Made by a program: the position numbers and the translations under genes. From Clarireedia homoeocarpa (Eukaryota; Ascomycota; Leotiomycetes; Helotiales; Rutstroemiaceae), in assembly GCA_001465935.1 (NCBI GenBank), contig LNKV01000043.1, forward strand, positions 242,298 to 306,297: a DNA stretch of 64,000 bases. The letters run 5' to 3'. Shown piece after piece: positions 45,765-56,907 of the stretch. Within the stretch, counting starts at the first letter, position 1, and every line of letters begins with the position of its first letter. Below the pieces are notes generated by a model that worked only from the letters and a program-made list of their open reading frames with translations, made no database searches and was not told the DNA's origin.

Positions 45765-46743
45765 ATGGAGTTCGGCAATACAGGAATGTTGAATGAAGGT
45801 GACTGATTACTTCGATCCTGCCACCACTACTGCTGTAGCTAACATAAGTTGCTTGAAGATGGCATTCACGTTGATATGGATCGGTTGAAGAAGGGAGAAG
45901 TCAAGTAAGAAAACTGCCGTCTGCTTTTTGGGCCTCTCTAATCATTGCTTGTAGCTTAGGAACTTCGATGTAAGACGCTCTTTATATCCACGGGACGATG
46001 CTGTTAGCAGACGATCATTCTAACAGCTATACAGCATGGCAGTCAACTTCAAGGATGGTGTGATTCTGGGTCAGTTTTTTGGATTTACCAAAACCACAAA
46101 CAGGACGTGTGCTAATACCTTCCAATAAATAGGTGCCGACAGTAGAACTACCACGGGCGCATATATCGCAAATCGAGTTACAGACAAGCTTACGCAGGTC
46201 CATGATACAATTTGGTGCTGTCGATCAGGGTCTGCAGCTGATACTCAAGCTGTTGCGGATATCGTGCATTACCAGTTGGGTATGTATGGGGTTATGAATG
46301 GAAGAACACCAACAACGCAAACTGCTGCGGCCATGTTCCAAGAGCTCTGCTATGCGAACAAGGATCAATTGAGGTAAGCAGTAGATCTATTTGTCAAGGT
46401 GCTATTCGTACTGACCAACTGCAGCGCCGGACTGATTATTGCTGGATGGGACGAGCGACACGGAGGTCAAGTTTATTCGATACCGTTAGGAGGATCGTTA
46501 CACAAGCAATCGTATGCTATTGGAGGATCTGGTTCAACATATATCTACGGATACTGTGATGCTAACTGGAAGGAGGGAATGGAAGAGGCTGAAGCCGTCG
46601 ATTTCGTTAAGGGTGCATTGCAAGAGGCTATTAAGTGGGATGGGAGTTCCGGAGGTGTTATCAGAATGGTGGTGTTGACGGCTAAGGGAGCGAACAGGCA
46701 CCTGTATCTACCAGACACGAACTATGCCGTCCGTCATCAATAG
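45765..46743 (+). CDS. PRE3: 20S proteasome catalytic subunit beta1 (yeast Pre3, human PSMB6 class)
   Basis: Caspase-like protease subunit of the 20S inner ring. Six exons: 45765-45798, 45859-45904, 45955-45969, 46035-46069, 46133-46373 and 46425-46743. Total 690 bases, in frame, 229 residues. The propeptide is 29 residues; autocleavage between Gly29 and Thr30 of LGTSIM exposes the catalytic Thr. Thr30 sits on exon 3, which is only 15 bases. Other features: VNFKDGVILGADSRTTTG (Asp and Arg of the active site), NRVTDKLTQVHDTIWCCRSG (Lys of the Thr/Lys pair), and GGSGSTYIYGYCDANW with the GSGST loop. The C-terminus is LYLPDTNYAVRHQ. The several short exons are unusual but all splice sites are good. 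Together with alpha7 in this window it contributes to the same complex; the two are not closely linked. Confidence 0.94.
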
Positions 46744-48883
46744 ACGGTTCCACAAATGTACGAATAGAACCCGACAATAATACCACGGAGTTTGATGCAA
46801 TGAAATTATTGCATGGAACTTTTACGGCGGTCAAAGACAACAAGGGCTGTCTAGCAATAAGTTATTGTTCTTATGTCTTGACAGGTGGTGTGTTTGAGAA
46901 CGGAAGGATTCACCTGAGTGGTCCTGATGATGCTTTTCTGGTGGTTGTGTTACATTCTTCTAGAAGTCTGATTTGATGCTTCTAGAGTATCACAACATTT
47001 CGGCAGATATTCCCCAAACCTTTTTCCAGATCCGAATGATAAATAAGGGTAGAGAATTGAAAAAGCGTGTCGGCTCTTTTTGGGGATACGTATCCTTTGC
47101 TGGGATGTACCCAAAGTCCAAGTGTCAGGTCTAGTAGGAAGTCTATATATAGGACTTTTCATCATGTATTTTCGTGACTGCGGGTGGGTGCAAAGTACTT
47201 GTAAGGGAGGAGGGAACTACGAAATAGCATCCATGCGCACAAGAAGATGGTGCGATGCATCCAAGCTATTGGGCCTTATTGTGGTGGAATGGCTAAAGGT
47301 CATTGGTTGGTGGGAGAGTCTGAGTTTCTGCCAAAACCGAGGCCATCCCATTTTCCCATCCATTTTTCCTTCTTCCTCCTCCCAAAACGGGCGTGACTTG
47401 ACTTCTTCCGCACGACCTAGTAGTATCTACCCGTCCGCGTCCGCATCCGCGTCCGCCTGGCGCCTGGTGAGACTTAGTATTCTCTCTTGTCTCTTGCTCT
47501 TGTCTCTTGCTCTTGTCTCTTCTCTCATGCTTGCGGCCTGAACAATAGAACTACGGTAGAGTGAGCGGGCCATTTTGTGCATTTGGATGACACTTTGCCC
47601 TCGACGTCGGGTTGTAGGGCACTTGTTTGGTATTCTCCATGTGTCCGTGTTCATCTTGCTACGGTAGAGCTACAAAGTGGTTGGTGGTTGGTGGTTGGTG
47701 GTTGGTGCTTCGTACTTCATGCTTCGTGCTTCGTGCTTCGTGCCTTGTAGAGTAAGATCAACAAAACCATCCACTTTAAAGTGCCTCGTTGCTGTGCATC
47801 CGTGAATCGCTTCAATTTCATTCGTTCTTTGGCAGTGCCACCAAAATCCAGGGTTCTCGGGCTTCGTCATAGGCACTCACTTCCCTCCTCCTCATCCAGT
47901 GAATTTCGGGACTGCGCCTGCTTTCTGCCTTTGCCATTTGTTCATTGTACAGTCAGTGTCTGGGAGAGCGCACTCCTTCGGTTCCAAACTTCAAACAACC
48001 TTACTTCCGTTAGAACAAGCAACCTGGTGAACCTTGAAGCTCCCATCTTCTCCTCATACCTCGTCCTACCTACATTAACCTCCATTTTTGGCCTACATCG
48101 TCCCGAAAGGCTCCAACAATCCATCTCAACCCAGCTTTCTCACGATCCCCTACTCCGAGCCGCTCGCATCAAACCAAAGGCACACAACAACCCAGTCTCC
48201 GCCCAGACCCAGCCAGATAAACGAAAAAAAAAAAAACCCACGCAAGCTACCCTTTGCTCTCTGTTCCAGCAATACGGAATCGGATTACGGACCACGGATA
48301 CAAATCCAGTAACCGTGATCTCCTAACTTTATTCAACTTCCCCAACTAGGAATGTTTACAGGTAAGCTCTCTCCCTCTCAGAAAGCCTGTGCCGACATGG
48401 TGCATTTGGGTATATCTTGGTACGCATAACTGTACGCTTTCGACCCCCCACACGAAATGTTCGTAAAATCGCGCGCCATCATTTATCATCTCCAACCTAT
48501 GGTAGCCAGTCAACAAAACATGGCCTTGTCGCAATCCAAATCAGGCTCAAACGCTGGAGGTCTTGCCAGGATATAGATTCTGTTGGCTTGCAAGAGAAAA
48601 TATTGACTTGGGTGTTCTATCCCTTTCAATCTTTTATCGTCCCCTTCCGAGCCTCAAAACACCGACGCAAATCTCACGATAAGACTTGGACCTTGCCATC
48701 CCTTGCCATCCCTTACCATCAGCAAGGCATCAGTTGGCGCCTACAGATTACAAGACCTCCTAGTCATTAACGTGCTCTCTCATGTCTCCACACTGTTCCA
48801 GCCATCATAAATTTAGCGGAAAAAAGCTAATCGTGACGAACCATCAGGTTTTCTCGACACTTTCACACTTACTGTAGGCTGAT
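46744..48883. other. long leader/intergenic region before the cyclin gene
   Basis: About 2.1 kb. Contains CCGCGT and TCTTGTCTC tandems (47440-47525) and GGTGGTT/GCTTCGT tandems (47680-47742). A possible 5' UTR intron runs from the GTAAGC donor at about 48361 to the TTACTGTAG acceptor at about 48877, just before the ATG at 48884. No gene accepted; the frame 47781-48326 has no domain and a strong simple-sequence bias. Confidence 0.45.
47680..47742. repeat. GGTGGTT and GCTTCGT tandem tract
   Basis: Four copies of a 7-base GGTGGTT unit change into four of GCTTCGT/ACTTCAT. Confidence 0.8.
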
Positions 48884-50356
48884 ATGGCTGCGGTGATTGA
48901 TTTTGTGTCAGATTCATCGCGCTTCCATAGCCATACAATGGTAGCCGGTCCAGGCCATCAGCGATCTCCAGAGGAATCACCCTATCGACAACCGTCACGA
49001 TCGAAAGTCGAACGCTCGCCGAGTCCGAAACCTCACCCCACATCAGTAGACACTGATACCCCTCCTTCGAACGCGAACACACGCGCAAAATATGGCGCTT
49101 CTCACGATGTGGAGCGAAGCACAAGAGTAAAATCGGCACCAATATCACCGCCGAATAGCTCGAGCCCGAGTGCAGAATCATATACCAAACAACCGTTTAC
49201 AAGTCAACAGAACTTTCCCCAATCTTCGGCGCCGTACGGCCGATCGGAACATGCACATACACAGAGCACCAGCTCAATGTCCAAGACGATACCAGGCCGC
49301 ACTACTTCTTCGGCCTCGGAGACTGGAGGCGTCCCGCGGTCCGTACGATCTCTTGACGATGTCCAGAAATATGGTGGCAACACGATCAAAGTCCGAGACC
49401 TCGAACATATTCAAAGCTTCGCTACAGAGGAATTCCTTTCATTCAGAGGCCAATCTGGACGGCCGCGTACGGCAGATGATCCAGCCTTGAAGTATGAGAT
49501 CAGTGGGATGCCTATCACAGATATTATTGAAATGGTTGCTGGGCTGTTGACCAAGATTACGACAACTAACGACAGGCAACACGAAAATTTACAAAGGCCA
49601 ATGCCCTCCGCAGAGAATACATCAAACTTAACTGGCCTTTCATCCAGTGTGTTAGCATTTCATGGCAAGAATGTGCCCAGCATCACGATTCTGAGTTACT
49701 TGACGCGAATACACAAATACTGCCCAACAACTTACGAGGTATTCTTGAGTCTGTTGGTATACTTTGACAGAATGACAGAAAGGGTCAACGCAGCACCTAT
49801 GCAGGCCATGAACAAGGATCCCATGGACCAAGATGATTCTCGACCCTCCACCAGCTATTCTGCAAGCGGTTCAGATCTAGCCGATAGCCCACCGGGGTCC
49901 AGAAGTGTCCCAGAGATCAAGTCGGAACTTGATAATGCTCAGTACACACATGCGCCAACGCCTGAACCCGGCTTGTCTCAGTTCCCTCTGTCCCACTTCT
50001 TTGTGGTTGACAGTTTTAATATCCATCGACTAGTGATAGCCGGAGTTACCTGCGCGAGCAAGTTCTTCTCTGATGTATTTTATACCAACTCCAGATATGC
50101 TAAGGTATGTTCATGCTGTACACTCTTCCATTTCCTCCATCGCTAATTTCCTTAGGTCGGCGGATTACCATTAGCGGAGTTGAACCATCTGGAACTTCAA
50201 TTTCTACTTCTTAATGACTTCCGGTTGTCCGTCCCTGTTGAGGAGTTAGAAGCTTATGGAACAATGCTCGTCGAGTTCTATGCTCGAGAGGTCATCGCCC
50301 AGCGGCAAGGAAGTGGGGCAAAAGATATGACATATACACCAGGGGCAGCGCCTTGA
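48884..50356 (+). CDS. Pho80/PCL-type cyclin
   Basis: A cyclin partner of a Pho85-type kinase, usually acting on phosphate response, cell polarity or metabolism. Exon 1 48884-50104 and exon 2 50156-50356 (GTATGT to CTTAG), in frame, 473 residues. About 160 disordered Ser/Pro-rich residues precede SFRGQSGRP and the cyclin box, which starts near MPITDIIEMVAGLLTKI and has SITILSYLTRIHKYCPTT, VFLSLLVYFDRMTER, then a 55-residue Ser/Pro/Glu insertion typical of some fungal members, and then NIHRLVIAGVTCASKFFSD, FYTNSRYAKVGGLPLAELNHLEL and FLLLNDFRLSV. The insertion inside the box is a common trait of Pcl7/Pho80-like proteins in filamentous fungi. Start choice: the ATG at 48884 follows an acceptor-like TTACTGTAG; an internal Met at 48941 is possible. 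Confidence 0.9.
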
Positions 50357-51664
50357 AATAATTCTATTGTCGATGTTTGCTACATGTACAGGACATTCAA
50401 ACATTTCTCCTTTGGCAGTGGTTTATCTAGGGATGGATGGGGACGGTACTGGCGCGCGGCTCACTTTCCTTTTTTTTCGAGAGCTTCCAAACCATAAAGA
50501 CTTTTCCTCCTACTTCCTTGCTTGCGAGGTTTGACATTAAGAGTCATTACTACTACTTCATTTACTACATCTCCGTGCTGAGAAATGGACCGGAGAAACG
50601 CCATAAATGATACCCTCTTCTCTTTTTTCACCATCATGTCTCTCCTAACTAATACCATACCATTCGCGAACAACTATACTATTGCTTGAATTTTAGCGAT
50701 CATTCTTTTTTCACACCTTTTTGTTTTTCGCCAATTGGAATTTTCAAATACGACATCATAGGCCAATCAGGGAATTATTTTTAGACCTCGCATACTTTCC
50801 TCTTCTATTTTTGTTAGCTCGTTTGTTTCGTTCTTTCATGAGCTAGAAGGTGAAGACGATTGATGTGGGAGCTGATGCGTATATCACACATATGGAGAAG
50901 GACGCAGGCGAGTTTGGTACGAGCGGGCGGTAGCGCTGGAGTGGAAGCTGAACTTGAGGTTCAGACGAGCAAGTATGCATGATTGGGGATTGGGGATTGA
51001 AAGATGGATATGAGAAGCCGGAAATGAGAAGCAGGCAGGACCGACGGTGGCAGAAGCGAGCGAGAGGGCGCGCATACACATCAGACACAAAGCAAAGATA
51101 TGAGATATGACGACAATTGACCATTGGAAGAATAGGGATATTATAGATGGAAATTGGGGTTGGCGTGTTATGGAGTTATGGGTTTGTTTTTTTGTTTTTG
51201 GTACTTTTTCTTGTTGAGGGGGTGGGAAGGGGAGGAATGAGGGAAGGAATAGGGGAGGGGATCGAAGAGGGGTTGGGAGGTAGTTTATTTTCTATGATAT
51301 TCTACTTTGATGGTTTGATTTTGTTGAGTGAGTGAGGTGCTTCTTATGTGTGTGTGTGTGCTTGCATGTGGCTTGAGACTTGCATGCATATAGAGTGAGA
51401 GTTGTGTGATGTGGTGGTGATGCAGTGCGAAACCTGTAATGAATGTGTTTGGGCCGTGATGCTGGCAGAGCATGAGATAAGATGAGATGAGATGGGTCTT
51501 GTTGATAAGGCATATTGTGTATATGTATGTGTTAAGATTGATTGGCAAGTGCCGCCGGTATGAAGATGCAATTTTTCGGGGCTATAAGTTGGATCTGAAA
51601 TTCCGCTATGATACACTGTGACCCCAGAGCTGGTATTATTTTTGGTTCATCCCTCGTCCCAGAG
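50357..51664. other. intergenic, no gene
   Basis: 3' flanks of the cyclin and the BTB gene, with a GT microsatellite at about 51346-51360 and many G/T-rich stretches. The antisense frames 50461-50673 and 51285-51616 are not supported. Confidence 0.45.
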
Positions 51665-52504
51665 TTAGGCCTCCACTTCAACACCAAATTGGTCCCTCGC
51701 CTCAGGAAGATCATGGAAAAAGTCACTTCCGACCCCCGTGTCCCAATATTCTTCAACTTGATATCTAATCTTTTCTGTTATAGCAGCACACTTGTAGCCC
51801 TCTTCGTGGCAATGAAATTGGCAAATTTTCTCTGCGCTATCGCGGCATGACTTGGATGGAGAGTACCGTGTCTCCTCCAAAATCCACTCTCCGTTCGAAT
51901 CACGAATCATGATGGATCCACGGAAGTTTGCAAGGAACATCACGAAGAAGTCTTTATGCTTCTTGCAGATCGGCCAAAGGCATTTCAAATCGTGTTTGCT
52001 ATTCTCCGGATCTCTAGTCTTGCAACCAATTTCGTCGTAGTAACCGTGTCCTATGGCCTCTACGATGAATTTCCTCATAGGAGATCCCTTTCTGGTTTTT
52101 CCCCACAGGTAGCTGGACATCTCTAGCGTCAGATGGTAGTAGTGGAGCTTGTCATAGAAGGAGCGGATGATAGCATCGATAACCCTGTCTGCCAACTCAT
52201 CCAGACATATCTTCTCGGCCATCACATATAGCTTGAACAGATCGTGAAGGTACCTAAGATGTGTGGTAGGCCGAATCCGCGATCGGTAAAGCCATTCGAC
52301 AAAGATTGCAACGGCTCCTGCGCTCTCCTCTTCTAGATACATTTTCCCTTCCTGGCCTTCCTTAAACGAGCCGTCGAACGCGCGCCGAAAGTAGCCGCAT
52401 GATTCGCATAGCAGTTGTTTGTGCACAGTGAACTCCTTGCGCTTCTTGCCGACGATCAATTTGACAGTCTCGTCTCCTAGGCTTCTACTCAATATTGTTA
52501 GCAT
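51665..52504 (-). CDS. BTB/POZ-domain protein
   Basis: About 279 residues from a single open frame. The BTB fold is at the N-terminus: TVKLIVGKKRKEFTVHKQLLCE, SCGYFRRAFDGSF, then MYLEEESAGAVAIFVEWLY and a helical LFKLYVMAEKICLDELADRV segment. The C-terminal 130 residues include KFIVEAIGHGYYDE and a KICQFHCHEEGYKC Cys/His stretch that is shared in kind with the other BTB genes of this window. The start at 52504 may not be the true one: CTAAC and AGTAG a few bases inside the gene look like a branch site and acceptor, so an upstream exon could replace the first six residues. The role is unknown; these proteins expand quickly in Helotiales-like fungi. Confidence 0.8.
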   Translation of the reverse strand: MLTILSRSLGDETVKLIVGKKRKEFTVHKQLLCESCGYFRRAFDGSFKEGQEGKMYLEEESAGAVAIFVEWLYRSRIRPTTHLRYLHDLFKLYVMAEKICLDELADRVIDAIIRSFYDKLHYYHLTLEMSSYLWGKTRKGSPMRKFIVEAIGHGYYDEIGCKTRDPENSKHDLKCLWPICKKHKDFFVMFLANFRGSIMIRDSNGEWILEETRYSPSKSCRDSAEKICQFHCHEEGYKCAAITEKIRYQVEEYWDTGVGSDFFHDLPEARDQFGVEVEA

Positions 52505-53459
52505 TTAGAACGGCTTGAAGTCAATGGTTTGGTTTTGGCATACTCTACAAATTCTTTGCCTGGGGCTTGTAACTGTGTGGCCATGGTTGCTGACGAGTCT
52601 TGGCGTTATTGGATTGTTTTCACACGTCGACGATCGAGCGTATCGCCTGAACTGGCGGCTGTTAATGCGGCAGTTCAAACGTTCTCGAATTTGCGGATAG
52701 GTGGCGGCGTTCAGGCTTGTTCATGCGAAGTATAAAAGTTCCTGCAATGCGGAGGGATTGATTTGAAAGTGACGAGATTGTTTGTCTCGTAAGTCGTCTA
52801 CCTTGTCGTCTACCTTGTCGTCTACCTTCTCGCCTAGCGTTTTGGGTGAAGGTATGCTTTTATTTTATATTCACTGCAACAGCCTTGCAAAAGTTTTCAA
52901 ACCTTGACATTCTAAAGCAAACGGATATCATGCTCTGAGAAGTATGACACGGCTGTCCTAGTTAGTGAACATCAGGAACCTGCTCCAGGTCCATGGCTTC
53001 GGAGGTCAGATGTACATGCGAGATCCAGCTCGGTACGAATGAGCGCCATCATATCTGCATATACAATCATGTTTTTTAAGCCAAAATAGACTTTGGTAAG
53101 CTTCACTAACCAACCGATTTATACGATCAACTAAGCGAAAACCAGCAAGACCAAAATTTCCTCTCATTATATTCTATACTGCACAGAAGTGAACTCTGGA
53201 CATTTTGTAATGCTTACTGGATTTATTACTGTGCCTCACGCCCCAAGAATTGCTTGAGGTAGAGCTGCCAGTATCGCAAGTCTGGCTCCTTGAGGCTCGG
53301 TCTTTTCCAAATCCTGGACCTTAAGTATTGCTAAATAGGGAGGATTTAATCACAGCTGGAGGACACAACTGAAGACCAGCCATCCGCAGTGTCATTCTTG
53401 CAAGTTTCTTGTTTCTATCTATGGAGAGATACATGCTATTTATAAAATGATCCTATTCA
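52505..53459. other. intergenic
   Basis: Between two minus-strand genes. Contains a small tandem array (52793-52832, unit CTTGTCGTCTAC). No gene accepted. Confidence 0.45.
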
Positions 53460-54580
53460 TTAATGGCCAAATGCAGCCACCAATCGTCCAGTAACAATCC
53501 TAAGCACATGATTCGCATCAGGTCCTCCATACTCGACCCCAGGGATACGCCTATTACCCGTAGGGCCTCTCTGCACTAGTTCAAGTCCGCTCCTGTAAGG
53601 CTCTCCGATTACCGAATCATTTCCAAGACCAGGGAAAGTCACCTTGGCAAATCTACCATCGTATTCTGAGATGTTCCTAAATTTGAACCAAGTCAAGCAA
53701 GGAAAGTCATTCGTAATACGGGTCAGCAGCTCCGACCAAGTTGATTTATTGACAAGTGACAATAGACAGAATGATATGCCCGTCAGACTCTGCTCTGAGT
53801 TTCTCAGGATTGCCATGATACTTTCGATGGAGACATTGGCACTAGAGAGCTCCAGCTTCTCTAGTTGTGGTAAGGGCCGGTTGCCATAGATTAATGGAGT
53901 GGTGGCCCGCATGTCAGAAGGCTTCCAGAACTTGAGTGAGAGCTCTTTGAGCGCTGGTGCATGGAAGAGAATTTGGTCGGCCCAATACGAGTTTAGGTTC
54001 AGGGTGAGGCATAAATCCGCTTTTCGCGAGATAGAAACCCCCGTGCCCCGGCCCTGGTGTTCAGGGGACAGCTCAGCAATGATGATGGTTGTTATAGGTG
54101 AATCATCCTTTCGCACACTGGACGCCTTGAATGCGAGGTCAGCCTCATCCAAGATGCTGCGAGCGAGGAGCTCTGCGGTATCTGGATTCGAAGGCGCGCG
54201 TGTGGTGCGCTTATCCCTGATCTCGAGCCTATCGGACGAAGCTGTTTGGCCGCAAGCATAGACTTGAGGAGTCCTACGCCGAGTGCTTCAGCAACAACCT
54301 GTCCGTCTTCATCCTGTGGCCAGATGACGTCGGATTCGGAAGGATATGTTTCCTCGAATTCGTCAAAGTCATCCTCGACACATACGACTCTAACGTAATC
54401 TCGTATTTGCTCGCATGTAGCCAGTATTTGAAGTCTACTTAGTTCGTCGGCCATCAAACTTGTTTTCCACGTGGAGAAACAGCGACTGAGAACAGTCTGG
54501 AGGCGCCCATCGTCTGGTTCTGCTTTTGTACATGCCTTCAGAAATGCACTCCGATCCGGATCGGGAAGCAGATGGGACCG
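53460..54580 (-). pseudogene. fungal F-box/LRR-type protein remnant with a frameshift
   Basis: The downstream part (53460-54152) encodes a leucine-rich, F-box-family-like segment: LKELSLKFWKPSD, LPQLEKLELSSANVSIESIM, FCLLSLVNKSTWSELL and a GNRRIPGVEYGGPDANH tail. The upstream part is open in another frame from about 54580 to 54235 (FSTWKTSLMADELSRLQIL, CEQIRDYVRVVCVEDD, DEFEETYPSESDVIWPQDE, LLKSMLAAKQL). The two join naturally near 54235 if one base were added between AAKQL and RLEIRDKRTT; LEIRDK then leads into NPDTAELLARSILDEADL. No F-box itself is clear upstream, and the beginning of the gene seems lost. This is a broken member of the large fungal F-box family. Confidence 0.58.
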
Positions 54581-55855
54581 GTCGTTTGAAAATTTCAGCA
54601 GATATCAGCCTGGACGCCAGATTTGATGAGTTCAAGTTGCTCATGTTGGTCGTAGCTCTTTCCCAAAGGGATAACTTGTTCTCGATGTCGCGAGAGTCGT
54701 TTGAAAGGATTACCTGTTGGCTAACGTATGCGGGATGCTGCTGGATATATAAGGTTATTACGTAAAACATAGATGGTGGCTGTGTTGTGCATCATATGAG
54801 ATAGGGGTTCCGTCACGTCTGGCCCGACTTCCTGCCTCGTGAAAGTACAACACCGCTGGCCACACGTTGTAACTGTGCAAGAAACATTGACCACGGTCCA
54901 CATTATCACGCAATATAGTCATTATCAAACACTACCTTGAACAGGCTGTGATAAGCAGATCGCCATCAGTGGAAATCTGTAGTGCGAATCCCACAGGTTG
55001 GTAATAATGACAGAAAATAGGATCCTGATTCATGGACGATATCGTTTGATATGATGAGGTTGAAGTTAAGTCAACCGAGATCTCCGGATTCTTTAAAGTC
55101 GAATAATGGTGTTGGGCTCCAAGATTTATCACTGTTTTGACTGCAGTTGAAACGAAACGACCTCATGTGGATATAAGTGTTGCTCCTCTCTCTTCCCTCT
55201 ACCTATGATCTATGGAAAAGCATTCCAAAAGCACAAATGGCACTCGGTGGTTCTGCACTAGATTTCAGCATAGATCAGACAAAGGACAATGTCTAGGGCA
55301 TCACTTATCTCTGCGGCTGCACAGCTCCAATGATTTCCGATCCAGAATCCCACAAGCTCTACCGGAAAACTGTTTCGTTTGCCTTATTCTTGCTGATGAG
55401 TTTCTAGCTGCTCATATGCAACAGGTGACTGCTAGATAGACCATCTGTGTTATTATTTATCGACAAATTTATTGTGATTTCTCCTGGTATAGTGAATATG
55501 GTCTTGTTTAATGACTCTCAATGGTTGACAGTTATATCCGAGATTTTAAATCCTAGAGCTTCACTACAAATGTATCAATTCACTCTCGGAATAAGGCTAG
55601 TGCACGAATAGGAAAGTCTTCCTCGTTGTCCTCGACCTCGCTTGGCCACCAATATGCTTCTCCTTTCTCCTCTCTTCCAATTTTCAAGCATCGACCATAA
55701 CGAAATCTTTTTCACGCTTCCCCCAGTCATCATATCTCTTTTCTTTGATCAACAGGTCTGCACAAATAGCGATTCAATTCTTGTTATTAGCTGTTTCTGC
55801 GTTTAATCTTGTAAAATACTGAACTCACAGCTTTTCTTCAAAAGCCAACGACAAG
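54581..55855. other. intergenic
   Basis: About 1.3 kb between the F-box remnant (minus) and a BTB gene (plus), containing their upstream regions. No gene accepted; the frame 55212-55439 is short and unsupported. Confidence 0.45.
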
Positions 55856-56907
55856 ATGAATCAGGTAAGTGTTCAGTTCAGCTGCGATAGACGAACCGTA
55901 CATTGACACAACAAGCGATAGCATGGATCCCTTGAAGACCATACGAACAGCAACAGCATCGACCATACCAACAACCTCAATCTACATAATCAAGTTGCGT
56001 CCAAGAAGAACATCGACACGCAGCTCACTAGAGTTGAGACGAAGCCAGAGGTCTTGCTTGGTGAGTAAGTATAGGAACATACCAACCTCCTCACATTGAC
56101 CGTCAATCTAAAAAGATTCATAGTCATATGGGATGTGAAATCATCACATTAAAAGTTGGCGCAAGTGATCCAGGCCAGCAAAATGATGTGGCTGTTTTCT
56201 CAATTCATAAAGTCCTTCTTGCCTCATCCTCTCGTCGTTTCGCAAAGATGGTCCAGTCTAGCAAAAGTCGCCCCTCCGCCGTCTACAAAATCCATGACAC
56301 CTGTCCTGCCGTCTTTAAGCTGTTCACGGAATACTTGTACAAGCAGGTAGTTCCAGGCGTAACACAGAACCTCACTCCCATCCAACAGGGCGCTCGTCTT
56401 AACGATTTGTGTCAACTCTACGTCTTTGCCGAAATCTTCGAGATGGACTCTGTGTTTCTGAACAAGATAATGGATAAAATACAGGATGGTCTGGTTATGA
56501 CGGGTACAGTTCTCTCCGCGCCGCTTGTCAAGAATATTTATGAGCATGCGGAGAAGACTTCGCTTTTGAGAAAACTATGCGTGGCTACGACTCTTTACGC
56601 AATCGCCGATCCGAACCTGGACGATTCGAGCTTCAAGTTACTCATACGCACCAGTGATGACTTTTTCGATGAGTTCAAAAACTACATGGTTTCAACTATA
56701 AAGCGCAATCCAGACCCGCGAATTCGAGAATCATTCCAAGAGATGGCTGCGCGTGCGGACCTCACGGATTCTTCGGAGGCTGAATCTACCTCACCTACAA
56801 GAAGAACACTTGGTGTTCATCCTTGCCAGTTTCATGTACACCCCCAGGGTGACGCAACTGAAGACTCGTTTGAAGTTCACGGTTGTCACCTTCTTGACGG
56901 TCAGTGA
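55856..56907 (+). CDS. BTB/POZ-domain protein with a 9-base first exon
   Basis: Three exons: 55856-55864 (MNQ), 55922-56064 and 56124-56907, giving 311 residues. Donors are GTAAGT in both introns and the acceptors GATAG and CATAG; the joins are exactly in frame (MNQHGSLEDH and LLGDHMGCEI). The N-terminal 50 residues are Asn/Asp-rich. The BTB domain reads ITLKVGASDPGQ, FSIHKVLLASSSRRFAKMV, YKIHDTCPAVFKLFTEYLY, and DLCQLYVFAEIFEMDSVFLNKI, followed by the usual helical extension. The C-terminal Cys/His segment HPCQFHVHP resembles that of the gene at 58306. If translation starts at the internal Met at 56128 the protein would lack the first 51 residues, but the splice signals favour the longer model. 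Confidence 0.78.

Noticed and set aside
47781..48326. Plus-strand frame of 181 codons before the cyclin gene
   Set aside because: No domain or splice context, rich in Ser/Pro/Leu from pyrimidine-rich leader sequence.
54960..55000. tRNA-like T-loop (GTGCGAATCCCAC)
   Set aside because: No matching acceptor or anticodon stems could be built around it.
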